15,588 bases of DNA from an uncultured Clostridia bacterium (GCA_944372595.1 CALVZT010000009.1:1-15588), one strand, 5' to 3'; counted from the first letter of the stretch, positions 6,601 to 13,162 are shown. Translations and numbers: made by a program. Notes: a model not told the origin generated them from the letters alone.

Positions 6601-6632
6601 AAAAAATCTTATCATTGCGATAAGATTTTTTT
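6601..6632. terminator. bidirectional terminator between the DivIVA-like gene and the 400-residue gene
   Basis: A perfect 13-bp inverted repeat, AAAAAATCTTATC / GATAAGATTTTTT, around the loop ATTGC. Both strands end in a T run. The stop codon of the minus-strand gene (6631-6633) overlaps the final bases of the hairpin. Confidence 0.92.
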
Positions 6633-7833
6633 ATTTATCTGACTTTTTAATTTTTGTCTGAATAAATTTGTATCCATAATACAAATCAGATATTTCATTT
6701 TCTTTTGGCATATTGAAATAGTCATTTTGTATTTCTAACCATATTGGCTTTAAATAGTTATAAGCATTTTGGTCAAGAACTTCACTGAGTAAAGTGTCTA
6801 TCTTGTTTAATGATTGAGTTATTTTTGTTTTTATTTCACTGGTTAATTTACCAATTAGTTCTTCTTCAATTTCTGCATCTAAGAAGTTAAATATCGCTTC
6901 ACATACATTGTTAACGTTATCATCTTCGTTAACAGTCTTTGCACAAGCTTTGGCGTACGTTTTGACAAGTTGTACTTTCTGATTTTCAAAAACTATTGTT
7001 TTGTTTTGTTCAATTGCTGCTCTTGTTAGTGTAATTGAATAACAATTAAAATATTTTTTTTCATCTTCTACTATATTTTTTAGCATTTTACCAAGATAAA
7101 CATAAAAATCAATTTGAGCATACGGAGATTTCTTATCAAGACTTGATAATATATCAGATTCAACAAAATCATATATTTCTTTTTTTAACTCTTCTATAAA
7201 GTCTTGTCTTGCTATTTTGTTGATTTGATTTGCACGTTCTTGTTTAATTATTTGCTCTTTTTTATGATTTTTATTTGCTTCATTTCTTAATTGCAATATA
7301 ACATCGTTGACTTCAAATATATCATTATTTTGTAGTGCATCGTAAAAACACATATAATTTGGAGGAAACAGTTTTTTTAGAAAATTTTTGTATTCTTCGT
7401 ATAATTTGTTATCAATTCCTTTAAATAATGTGATTTTATTGCTAATTTTATATAATAATTCAAGTGCAAGTCGATATCCTTCCTCATTCTCTGGGGTTCT
7501 GTTCGGTAAAAAATCGGGGTGGGATTCTAAAGAATAATATTCTCTATTATAGTCATCATTACCTATAATAAATTCATATTGTTCGAAGTTATATATATTA
7601 AGTACTTTGCCATTTTTTCTATTACGATAAATAACTCCAATTGGTCTTGTTACTCCTAAATGATGGTCAATTTCAATTGGAGTCTTAATTACTAAGTAAG
7701 CTAAAACATATTTATATCCAATTTTTTTAAGCAATGGTGGTAAAATAGTTATTCCATTGGATGCCTGTGGAAATTGGTTTTTTAATGATTGTTCTAACTC
7801 TAATACATTATAATATTTGTAGATATTGTACAT
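6631..7833 (-). CDS. hypothetical 400-residue protein
   Basis: I do not recognise this protein. It is soluble, without a signal peptide or membrane helix, and rich in Lys, Asn, Ile and Tyr. The N-terminal 100 residues look beta-rich (YVLAYLVIKTPIEID, PIGVIYRNR, YEFIIGND). Residues about 120-260 are strongly helical and charged, with a possible coiled coil near 185-225 (RNEANKNHKKEQIIKQER). The C-terminal half is also helical and ends in basic residues. Start ATG 7831-7833 has AAAGGA 9 nt upstream and an extended -10 promoter at 7855-7883. It is divergent from glmS with only 94 bp between the starts. Composition matches its neighbours, so there is no sign of recent transfer. It could be a lineage-specific housekeeping protein; no role is proposed. 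Confidence 0.72.
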   Translation of the reverse strand: MYNIYKYYNVLELEQSLKNQFPQASNGITILPPLLKKIGYKYVLAYLVIKTPIEIDHHLGVTRPIGVIYRNRKNGKVLNIYNFEQYEFIIGNDDYNREYYSLESHPDFLPNRTPENEEGYRLALELLYKISNKITLFKGIDNKLYEEYKNFLKKLFPPNYMCFYDALQNNDIFEVNDVILQLRNEANKNHKKEQIIKQERANQINKIARQDFIEELKKEIYDFVESDILSSLDKKSPYAQIDFYVYLGKMLKNIVEDEKKYFNCYSITLTRAAIEQNKTIVFENQKVQLVKTYAKACAKTVNEDDNVNNVCEAIFNFLDAEIEEELIGKLTSEIKTKITQSLNKIDTLLSEVLDQNAYNYLKPIWLEIQNDYFNMPKENEISDLYYGYKFIQTKIKKSDK

Positions 7834-7854
7834 ATTTTTATCCTTTCATAAAAA

Positions 7855-7883
7855 ATATTAACACATTAAACATTTTTTGTAAA
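7855..7883 (-). promoter_or_regulatory. promoter of the 400-residue gene
   Basis: On the minus strand: TTTACA (7878-7883, 5 of 6 consensus), 17 bp, TAATAT (7855-7860) with TGT directly before it (extended -10). Predicted start near 7848, leader about 15 nt holding AAAGGA. Confidence 0.65.
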
Positions 7884-7892
7884 GATTTTACT

Positions 7893-7922
7893 TTGACGAA
7901 AATGCATTTGACTTCATATAAA
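7893..7922 (+). promoter_or_regulatory. sigma-A promoter of glmS, start predicted at the ATG
   Basis: TTGACG (7893-7898), 18 bp, TATAAA (7917-7922). Seven nt on is 7929, within one base of the start codon at 7928. There is neither a Shine-Dalgarno site nor room for a glmS ribozyme. Confidence 0.65.
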
Positions 7923-7927
7923 ATAAT

Positions 7928-9610
7928 ATGTGTGGAATAATTGGAATAAAATCTTGTGTTGACATTTCAACAAAAATTATAGAAAAGTTAAAAATTTTGG
8001 AATACCGTGGGTATGATTCTGCTGGTGTAAGTTATTTAAAAGACAAATTGTATTGCAAAAAAAGTGTTGGTAAAGTTGACAAATTAGCAAAAAAAATAGA
8101 TTGTCATTTTGATATCGGTATTGCTCATACAAGATGGGCAACACACGGCAAGCCAACGTTGCATAATTGTCATCCCTTTTTGTCAAGCGATAAAAATGTA
8201 GCAATTGTTCATAATGGTATTATTAGTAATTATATTCAAATCAAGAATGAGTTAAGTAATAAAAATGTTGTTTTTGACTCTGAAACTGATAGTGAAGTTA
8301 TTGCAAAACTTTTCGACAATAAAACTTTAACTATCGACAGTATAAGAAAGGTTTGTCAAAAATTAAATGGAAGTTATGCAATTGTTGGATTGACGGCAAC
8401 TGGAATATTGTTTGGGGCAAAAAAAGGTAGTCCTTTGTATTTTGCTCAAAACAAAGATGAGTTTTTGATAGCGAGCGATATAGCATGTTTTGAGGATGCT
8501 GATTCGTTTTTTACTTTGCAGGATGGGGAATATGTAATAGTTGATAAAAAGGTACAATTTTTTGATGATGAGAAAATAATAGAAAAAATTTCCACTCAAT
8601 TAGACTTTGATAAATATAAATATGCAAAAACTCATGAAAATTTTATGATACAAGAAATTTTACAAACCCCAACACTTGTTAAACGATATTTATTAAATCA
8701 ACAAAAGTTAAATATCAATAAATACAAAAATGTGTATTTATTTGGCTGTGGGAGTGCATATCACTGTGCTAAAATTGGAGAACATTATCTAAGACAATTA
8801 AACAAAAATTGTAAAGCAATCGTTGCAAGTGAAATAGGAGAAGAAAAATGTGATTTTGACAATGCACTTTGCATATTTTTAAGTCAAAGTGGAGAAACAA
8901 TAGACACATTAAATGCTTTGTCACTTTGTAAAGGGAAAGCAACAACTGTGGCTTTAATAAATAATGAGTTTTCAACCCTTGCAAGAGAGTGTGATATTAT
9001 TGTTCCGATAAATGCACAAAAAGAGTTTTCGGTTGCTTCGACAAAGGCTGTGACGATGATGATAGTTGCTATGCTTTGTTGGATCAAAGAACAAAGTTAT
9101 AATGATTATAAAAAAGTTTTTAATATTAATGAAAATGTTCTTAAAGAACTTGCGAATAAACTATATAACAATGAGTCTTTATTTTTTGTAGGAAAAGGAA
9201 TAGACCACATTATTAATTGCGAAGGAGCTCTTAAAGTAAAAGAAATAGCTTATATAAATGCCAATGCTTATTTGAGTGGAGAACTCAAACATGGACCCCT
9301 TGCATTGATTGATGAAAAAGCTTATGTTATTGTTAGTTGTTCGCAAAAACGTTTTGTCGATAAGACAAAAAGTACTATATGTGAGATAAAAGCACGGGGC
9401 GGAAAAATTGTTTTATTTACACCATTTCTTAGTTTAATTGAAGCACTAGATAATGAAGATTATAGTGTTTTATTGCCTAATATAACTAGCGAACTTGTGC
9501 CAATAAGTGCATTGTATAGCTATCAATTATTATCATACTATATTTGCAAAAATAGAGGGCTTAATCCAGATTTTCCTCGGAATTTAGCCAAATCAGTAAC
9601 TGTTGAATAA
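7928..9610 (+). CDS. glmS: glutamine-fructose-6-phosphate aminotransferase (isomerizing)
   Basis: A 560-residue protein that makes glucosamine-6-phosphate from fructose-6-phosphate and glutamine, the first committed step toward UDP-GlcNAc and peptidoglycan. The glutaminase domain starts MCGIIGI, and the Cys becomes the N-terminal nucleophile after Met removal, so the start codon is certain. Other glutaminase motifs are YRGYDSAG (26-33), AHTRWATHG (66-74), HNGIISNY (95-102) and SETDSEVIA (118-126). Two SIS domains follow: GCGSAYHC (273-280), SQSGET (319-324), EGALKVKEI (432-440) and GELKHGPLALI (451-461). The C-terminus PRNLAKSVTVE (550-560) is intact. It is about 40 residues shorter than typical GlmS (around 600), mainly in surface segments and linkers, with no catalytic motif lost. 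No Shine-Dalgarno site; probably leaderless. No terminator hairpin separates it from pepF. Confidence 0.96.
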   Translation: MCGIIGIKSCVDISTKIIEKLKILEYRGYDSAGVSYLKDKLYCKKSVGKVDKLAKKIDCHFDIGIAHTRWATHGKPTLHNCHPFLSSDKNVAIVHNGIISNYIQIKNELSNKNVVFDSETDSEVIAKLFDNKTLTIDSIRKVCQKLNGSYAIVGLTATGILFGAKKGSPLYFAQNKDEFLIASDIACFEDADSFFTLQDGEYVIVDKKVQFFDDEKIIEKISTQLDFDKYKYAKTHENFMIQEILQTPTLVKRYLLNQQKLNINKYKNVYLFGCGSAYHCAKIGEHYLRQLNKNCKAIVASEIGEEKCDFDNALCIFLSQSGETIDTLNALSLCKGKATTVALINNEFSTLARECDIIVPINAQKEFSVASTKAVTMMIVAMLCWIKEQSYNDYKKVFNINENVLKELANKLYNNESLFFVGKGIDHIINCEGALKVKEIAYINANAYLSGELKHGPLALIDEKAYVIVSCSQKRFVDKTKSTICEIKARGGKIVLFTPFLSLIEALDNEDYSVLLPNITSELVPISALYSYQLLSYYICKNRGLNPDFPRNLAKSVTVE

Positions 9611-9636
9611 ATTTTTTTTGTCTATGTTTTTTTTAG

Positions 9637-9665
9637 TTGCCAAAAATAATTTATATATTTAAAAT
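9637..9665 (+). promoter_or_regulatory. candidate promoter of pepF
   Basis: TTGCCA (9637-9642), 17 bp, TAAAAT (9660-9665). Predicted start near 9672, giving a 10-nt leader that begins with GAGG, the only ribosome-site-like sequence. Confidence 0.5.
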
Positions 9666-9681
9666 ATATCTGAGGTAAATT

Positions 9682-11439
9682 ATGAAGAAACGTAGTGATA
9701 TTGAAGAAAAATATAAATGGAATCTTGACGATTACTATAAAGATAATCAATGGGATAAAGAATTATCAGCATTAACAAAATCGTTATCAACTTTCGAAAA
9801 ATACAATGGTAAATTGAAAGACAAAGTTACGATTTTGCAATGCCTAAAAGAAGAAGATGAGTTTTCAAAACGTTTGGAAAAACTCTATGTTTATGCATCT
9901 TTAAGGCGTGATGAAAACTTAGCAGATAATTCATCACAAATCATGTGTAACAAAGTTATGACTTTAAGTTCGCAAGCAAGTATGGCGACTTCTTTTATTG
10001 TTGCTCAACTCAATAAACTTGATAATTCTTTTATTGACGATATAATTAATGATGAAAATTTTGTTAATTATAAGAGATATTTTGAACAATTAAAAAAAGC
10101 AAAAGCTCATATTTTATCTGAAGAACAAGAGAAATTACTTGCAGGAATGTCAATTTTTAGTAGAGAATTCAAGTCAACTTTTTCGGCATTTACTAATGCA
10201 GATTTACAGTTTGACAATATTTTGGATAGTAATGATAAATCATACCCATTGAATGAATCAATAAGTTCTATATATACTTCTAGTAATGACAGAACACTAA
10301 GAGAAAATGCATTCAAAACTTTAAATGGAACGTATGGAAAATATAATAATTTGTTATCCAATAATTATCTTGCATCTGTAAAAAAAGATTGCTATTTGGC
10401 TCGCTGTCGCAATTTCAAATCAGCACTCGAAAAAACACTCTTTGATAACGAAATAGATATTAAAGTTTATAAAACTTTGTTAAAAAACGTTGATGCAAAT
10501 TTACCTATAATTTATAAGTATTTTACTAAAAAAGCAAAACTATTAAATCTTAAAAAATTTGCTAGTTTTGACGTTTATGCACCAGTTGGTAATAACAAAG
10601 CTAAGTTTACTTATAATAGTGCGATAGTTACTATAAAAAAGGCATTAAATTATCTTGGTGATGAATATTTGTCGTTAATAGATAGAGCAGTTAATGAACG
10701 TTGGATTGATGTTTATCCAAATCAAAATAAAAGAAGTGGTGCTTTTTCTTGGGGTGCTTATGGATGTAAGCCAGTTGTATTAACAAACTTTATTGGAGAC
10801 TATAATTCGGTATCAACACTTATTCACGAACTTGGACATGCAATGCATACTTATTATAGTAATATGAATAACCATTATAGGAATGCAGATTATTCTATAT
10901 TTTGTGCCGAGGTTGCAAGTACAGTTAATGAAATATTTTTGGCAAGATATTTAATTAACAAAGAAAAAGATGTTGAAACTAAACGATTCTATATTAATAA
11001 TTTGATTAAGGATTTCCAATCAACTGTTTATAGACAAACAATGTTCTCTGAATTTGAAGATTGGGCACATAAAATGATTGAACAGAACCAAGATATTTCA
11101 GCAAATATTTTAAATGAAAAATATTTTGCCTTAGTAAGAAAATTTTTTGGAAATAGTAAAATAATCAAAGAAATGCAATATGAATGGAGTAGAATCCCAC
11201 ATTTTTACACTGCTTATTATGTATATCAATATTCAACGGGATTTATTGCGGCAACCGCCATTGTTGACAACATTCTTAACAATAGAAAAAACGCCGTTGA
11301 TAATTATATTAAATTTCTTAAAAGTGGTTCGAGTAAACCTCCAGTTGAATTACTAAAAATCGCAGGGGCAGACCTTACAAAACAAGAGACCTACGATAAA
11401 GCATTTGCATTCTTGAATAATTTAATTAGTGAATTATAA
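9682..11439 (+). CDS. pepF: oligoendopeptidase F (M3 family zinc metallopeptidase)
   Basis: A 585-residue cytosolic peptidase of the M3B family, close to the usual PepF length of about 600. It cuts short peptides of roughly 7 to 17 residues. The zinc motif HELGH is at 382-386 within LIHELGHAMHTYYS, with the third ligand Glu at 410 (FCAEVAST). The N-terminal helical half (YKWNLDDYYKDNQWDKEL) is the PepF N-terminal domain, and RIPHFYTAYYVYQYSTGF in the C-terminal part holds the His/Tyr residues that line the active site. No signal peptide. ATG 9682 is preceded by a weak GAGGT. A terminator starts at its stop codon. It may be transcribed alone or by read-through from glmS. Confidence 0.95.
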   Translation: MKKRSDIEEKYKWNLDDYYKDNQWDKELSALTKSLSTFEKYNGKLKDKVTILQCLKEEDEFSKRLEKLYVYASLRRDENLADNSSQIMCNKVMTLSSQASMATSFIVAQLNKLDNSFIDDIINDENFVNYKRYFEQLKKAKAHILSEEQEKLLAGMSIFSREFKSTFSAFTNADLQFDNILDSNDKSYPLNESISSIYTSSNDRTLRENAFKTLNGTYGKYNNLLSNNYLASVKKDCYLARCRNFKSALEKTLFDNEIDIKVYKTLLKNVDANLPIIYKYFTKKAKLLNLKKFASFDVYAPVGNNKAKFTYNSAIVTIKKALNYLGDEYLSLIDRAVNERWIDVYPNQNKRSGAFSWGAYGCKPVVLTNFIGDYNSVSTLIHELGHAMHTYYSNMNNHYRNADYSIFCAEVASTVNEIFLARYLINKEKDVETKRFYINNLIKDFQSTVYRQTMFSEFEDWAHKMIEQNQDISANILNEKYFALVRKFFGNSKIIKEMQYEWSRIPHFYTAYYVYQYSTGFIAATAIVDNILNNRKNAVDNYIKFLKSGSSKPPVELLKIAGADLTKQETYDKAFAFLNNLISEL

Positions 11440-11467
11440 AAAAAGAAGGAGACATCTCCTTCTTTTT
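11438..11467. terminator. bidirectional terminator between pepF and the tRNA cluster
   Basis: The inverted repeat AAAAGAAGGAG / CTCCTTCTTTT closes on a small loop ACAT and is flanked by A and T runs on both sides. It ends pepF (+) and the Gly-Arg-Gln tRNA transcript (-), and lies 5 bp beyond the tRNA-Gln CCA. Confidence 0.9.
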
Positions 11468-11472
11468 GGGTA

Positions 11473-11547
11473 TGGCTGGGGTGGCAGGATTTGAACCTAC
11501 GCATGCGGGAGTCAAAGTCCCGTGCCTTACCGCTTGGCTACACCCCA
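11473..11547 (-). tRNA. tRNA-Gln (anticodon TTG)
   Basis: On the minus strand the acceptor TGGGGTG pairs with CACCCCA, then discriminator G and an encoded CCA. The anticodon stem CGGGA/TCCCG encloses the loop CTTTGAC, giving anticodon TTG (Gln, CAA). The T loop reads TTCAAAT. Last of three tRNAs in this transcript. Confidence 0.96.
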
Positions 11548-11558
11548 ATATTATTTTG

Positions 11559-11635
11559 TGGTGTGCCAGAAGGGATTCGAACCCCTGACCCTCGCCTTAG
11601 AAGGGCGATGCTCTATCCAGCTGAGCTACTGGCAC
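11559..11635 (-). tRNA. tRNA-Arg (anticodon TCT)
   Basis: On the minus strand the acceptor GTGCCAG pairs with CTGGCAC, then A and an encoded CCA. The anticodon stem TCGCC/GGCGA encloses CTTCTAA, giving anticodon TCT (Arg, AGA, a favoured codon in AT-rich genomes). The T loop reads TTCGAAT. Middle gene of the cluster. Confidence 0.96.
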
Positions 11636-11653
11636 ATAAATAAAAAAAATTAG

Positions 11654-11727
<74 letters not shown>

Positions 11728-11743
11728 ATATATAAGCAAAGCA

Positions 11744-11772
11744 ATAATATCATATCTATTAATACTTGTCAA
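11744..11772 (-). promoter_or_regulatory. strong promoter of the Gly-Arg-Gln tRNA cluster
   Basis: On the minus strand: a perfect TTGACA (11767-11772), 17 bp, TATTAT (11744-11749) with TGA just before it (extended -10). Predicted start near 11737, about 10 nt before tRNA-Gly. Confidence 0.85.
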
Positions 11773-12096
11773 TGAATATTAATATCCAAGCAAAAAAATA
11801 TTAGCATAATAGTTATTTCTTGTCAAGAAAATAAAATATTTATTTTCTAATAAGATATGAACTTTTAATTATTTTTGCACAAAATTTTTAACTTTAAGTA
11901 AATATATGCAATGTTTTATAAATAATTGTAATTGAATGATTAATTAATTTCATACAGATTTTTGGAAATGTCTTGTATTATAAAAGAAATTAAATACATG
12001 CAGAATATCTCTAACAGTAAAAAAAATTATAAATTTTATATAAAAACATGATAAAAATTATATCAGTAAAAAAAATAAAAAAACTCATATTTTTTA
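11773..12096. other. AT-rich intergenic region without a gene
   Basis: No open frame, ribosome site or RNA gene can be supported. The only structure I see is a perfect inverted repeat AGAAAATAAA / TTTATTTTCT with a 3-nt loop at 11826-11848; it contains two G/C pairs in all and no T tail, so it is a weak hairpin. The region separates two divergent tRNA promoters. Confidence 0.6.
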
Positions 12097-12125
12097 TTGA
12101 CAAACAAATTTTTTTTTGTTATCAT
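12097..12125 (+). promoter_or_regulatory. near-consensus promoter driving the RNA island and tRNA-Asn
   Basis: A perfect TTGACA (12097-12102), 17 bp including a run of nine T, then TATCAT (12120-12125, 5 of 6). The predicted start near 12132 coincides with the first bases of the CAACTTTG arm of the leader hairpin. It is among the strongest promoters in the window. Confidence 0.8.
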
Positions 12126-12144
12126 AGCATTGCAACTTTGGTGA

Positions 12145-12244
12145 GGCGAGTGAACCGGTAGGTACAACCTACGGTTAACAAAATGCAAAGTTGTTATAAT
12201 TATTATGTAATCCGTGAGTAGCTCAATGGTGGAGCACCCGGCTG
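12145..12244 (+). repeat. direct repeat, copy A (palindrome, AT-rich link, tRNA 5' half)
   Basis: About 100 bp, from GGCGAGTGAACCGG to CACCCGGCTG, repeated at 12296-12394. The copies differ at two bases in the AAAATGCAAAG/AAAACGTAAAG link and at the tRNA acceptor (CCGTGAG against CCTCAA). The downstream sequence of copy A is unrelated to the tRNA 3' half. Confidence 0.9.
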
Positions 12245-12297
12245 GTCGCCAACGACCGAAGGGAAGTGCGTACGAGCGGACATGCTCACAAAGACGG
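12211..12297 (+). pseudogene. tRNA-Asn 5' half fused to unrelated hairpins
   Basis: Bases 12219-12244 repeat the tRNA-Asn D arm and the 5' side of its anticodon arm exactly. At the anticodon the match stops and 51 unrelated GC-rich bases (12245-12295) follow, with no T arm, no TTCGA and no CCA. It therefore cannot be an ordinary tRNA. The acceptor-like strand is CCGTGAG instead of TCCTCAA, and its GTGAG part can pair with CTCAC (12285-12289), competing with the GAGC/GCTC hairpin. That altered but still pairable strand hints at a maintained RNA and not simple decay, but decay cannot be excluded. Confidence 0.5.
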
Positions 12298-12394
12298 CGA
12301 GTGAACCGGTAGGTACAACCTACGGTTAACAAAACGTAAAGTTGTTATAATTATTATGTAATCCTCAATAGCTCAATGGTGGAGCACCCGGCTG
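12296..12394 (+). repeat. direct repeat, copy B (leads into intact tRNA-Asn)
   Basis: The second copy, offset by 151 bp at its left end and 150 bp at its right. It includes the palindrome (12304-12327), the AT-rich link with TATAAT (12346-12351) and TATTAT (12352-12357), and the first 33 bases of tRNA-Asn. The link may hold a weak internal promoter, but I find no good -35 at 17 bp. Confidence 0.9.
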
Positions 12395-12436
12395 TTAACC
12401 GGTAGGTTGTAGGTTCGAGTCCTACTTGAGGAGCCA
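12362..12436 (+). tRNA. tRNA-Asn (anticodon GTT)
   Basis: Acceptor TCCTCAA pairs with TTGAGGA, then discriminator G and an encoded CCA (12434-12436). The D arm is GCTC/GAGC. The anticodon stem CCCGG/CCGGT encloses CTGTTAA, giving anticodon GTT (Asn). The T arm is GTAGG-TTCGAGT-CCTAC. All arms are intact. It is the last element of the island transcript and is followed by a terminator. Confidence 0.97.
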
Positions 12437-12440
12437 AAAT

Positions 12441-12471
12441 AAAATGATTGACGATGGTCAATCATTTTTTT
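12441..12471 (+). terminator. intrinsic terminator after tRNA-Asn
   Basis: A perfect 12-bp inverted repeat, AAAATGATTGAC / GTCAATCATTTT, with the loop GATG and a run of T. It ends the island transcript 4 nt after the CCA. Confidence 0.92.
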
Positions 12472-12571
12472 ATAAATAAATTCCTTGATTTTTACGCAAC
12501 TCGCTAGTTGGTGAAAAAGCAATAAAAAGCAATATTAAATTTTACTATTCTATTAGGATTAATTAAAAATT

Positions 12572-12607
12572 TAATAAAAAAAACTAACAATATCAATTGT
12601 TAGTTTT
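12572..12607 (-). terminator. terminator of the hydrolase/GIY-YIG operon
   Basis: The inverted repeat AAACTAACAAT / ATTGTTAGTTT (12581-12591, 12596-12606) has the loop ATCA. Read on the minus strand it is followed by eight T. The hydrolase stop codon (12600-12602) lies inside the hairpin arm. Between this and the tRNA-Asn terminator is AT-rich sequence with one small hairpin, CAACT-CGCT-AGTTG (12497-12510), of unknown meaning. Confidence 0.85.
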
Positions 12608-13151
12608 CATTTGTAAATAAATACTTAAATGGTAAATTAATAAAGTCTTCTAAATGATTTGAAAAATTATGGTCTATATTTTTTAAAATAAAAGTTTTTA
12701 CATTATTTTTAATAATTTTACAAAAGCTGCTGGACAAATCATTTTCACCGCAAATCATGGTAATGTTGCCATCGAATTGATTAATGCCGTTTTTTATTTT
12801 ATAAAAATTGATATTCAATACTGGATTTATTGCTAATATTTTTTTTATTTGCGGATATTTATGTGCGTGCATTAAAATAATATTGGCTCCTCCTGAAGTC
12901 CCCATCGTGTAAATTTTGCCTTTGTATTTTTCTTTTATAAAGTTCATTATAAAATCCAAATTTTCTTTTGTATGTTGCCATGATCCCTTGGGAGTTGTGG
13001 CGACCGCTACTGAAAAATCTTGTGTTTTTGTAACATTATTAGCTAACGTGACATATTTGTTGGCATAACCTTTTACTGTTCCTCCAATACCAGTAAGAAC
13101 AAGTAATAAATTATCTGAATTGCCATAAAACTCTATATCAATATTTTCCAC
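12600..13151 (-). CDS. small alpha/beta-hydrolase-fold protein
   Basis: A 183-residue protein. The strand-loop LLLVLTGIGGT (15-25) resembles the oxyanion region. The nucleophile elbow is GTSGG (84-88) with Ser86, and the plausible remaining triad members are Asp138 (GENDLSS) and His161 (NIDHNFS). This is the layout of small serine hydrolases and esterases; the substrate cannot be told. It is short for the fold (often 220-300 residues), with a reduced cap. The start is GTG 13149-13151 with an AAAAGGG stretch 6 nt upstream; no ATG fits better. It lies 11 nt after the GIY-YIG gene, so the two are an operon. The last codons and stop lie within the terminator hairpin. No signal peptide, so it is probably cytosolic. 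Confidence 0.72.
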   Translation of the reverse strand: MENIDIEFYGNSDNLLLVLTGIGGTVKGYANKYVTLANNVTKTQDFSVAVATTPKGSWQHTKENLDFIMNFIKEKYKGKIYTMGTSGGANIILMHAHKYPQIKKILAINPVLNINFYKIKNGINQFDGNITMICGENDLSSSFCKIIKNNVKTFILKNIDHNFSNHLEDFINLPFKYLFTNEN

Positions 13152-13162
13152 GAAAAACCCTT

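Larger units (their letters stand above)
12132..12361 (+). ncRNA. structured GC-rich leader RNA upstream of tRNA-Asn, candidate new RNA
   Basis: The region between a strong promoter and tRNA-Asn is far richer in G/C than its surroundings (55 of 90 bases in 12211-12300 by hand count). In an AT-rich genome that usually marks structured RNA. In order it holds: an outer stem CAACTTTG/CAAAGTTG (12133-12140, 12186-12193); an inner hairpin AACCGGTAGGT-ACA-ACCTACGGTT (12153-12176); a tRNA-Asn-like 5' half (12211-12243); a hairpin CCC..GGTCG-CCAA-CGACC..GGG (12237-12263); a hairpin GAGC-GGACAT-GCTC (12274-12287); and a second copy of the inner hairpin (12304-12327). It would be made as one precursor with tRNA-Asn. 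It could be a regulatory leader, a separate small RNA released by tRNA processing, or a decayed tRNA duplication. I recognise no known RNA family: no T-box, RNase P, SRP or tmRNA motifs. A minus-strand open frame across it is incidental. Confidence 0.5.

Noticed and set aside
9611..9645. T-rich stretch after glmS as a terminator
   Set aside because: There are T runs but no hairpin before them.
11826..11848. Inverted repeat in the AT-rich gap as a terminator
   Set aside because: Its stem is almost all A/T and lacks a T tail; no gene ends nearby.
12153..12176. Palindrome as an intrinsic terminator
   Set aside because: The hairpin is followed by AACAAAA and not by a T run, so it should not terminate.
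12063..12332. 89-residue open frame on the minus strand across the RNA island
   Set aside because: It is antisense to the repeats and tRNA-like segment, has no ribosome site, and its sequence simply reflects the GC-rich RNA. Treated as incidental.
12145..12394. CRISPR-like repeat pair
   Set aside because: Only two long copies, containing a promoter-like link and a tRNA 5' end, separated by one 51-bp segment; no cas genes.
12097..12436. T-box riboswitch for asparagine
   Set aside because: There is no AG-bulge, no TGGN-type T-box sequence and no terminator/antiterminator before a coding gene; the downstream gene is a tRNA.
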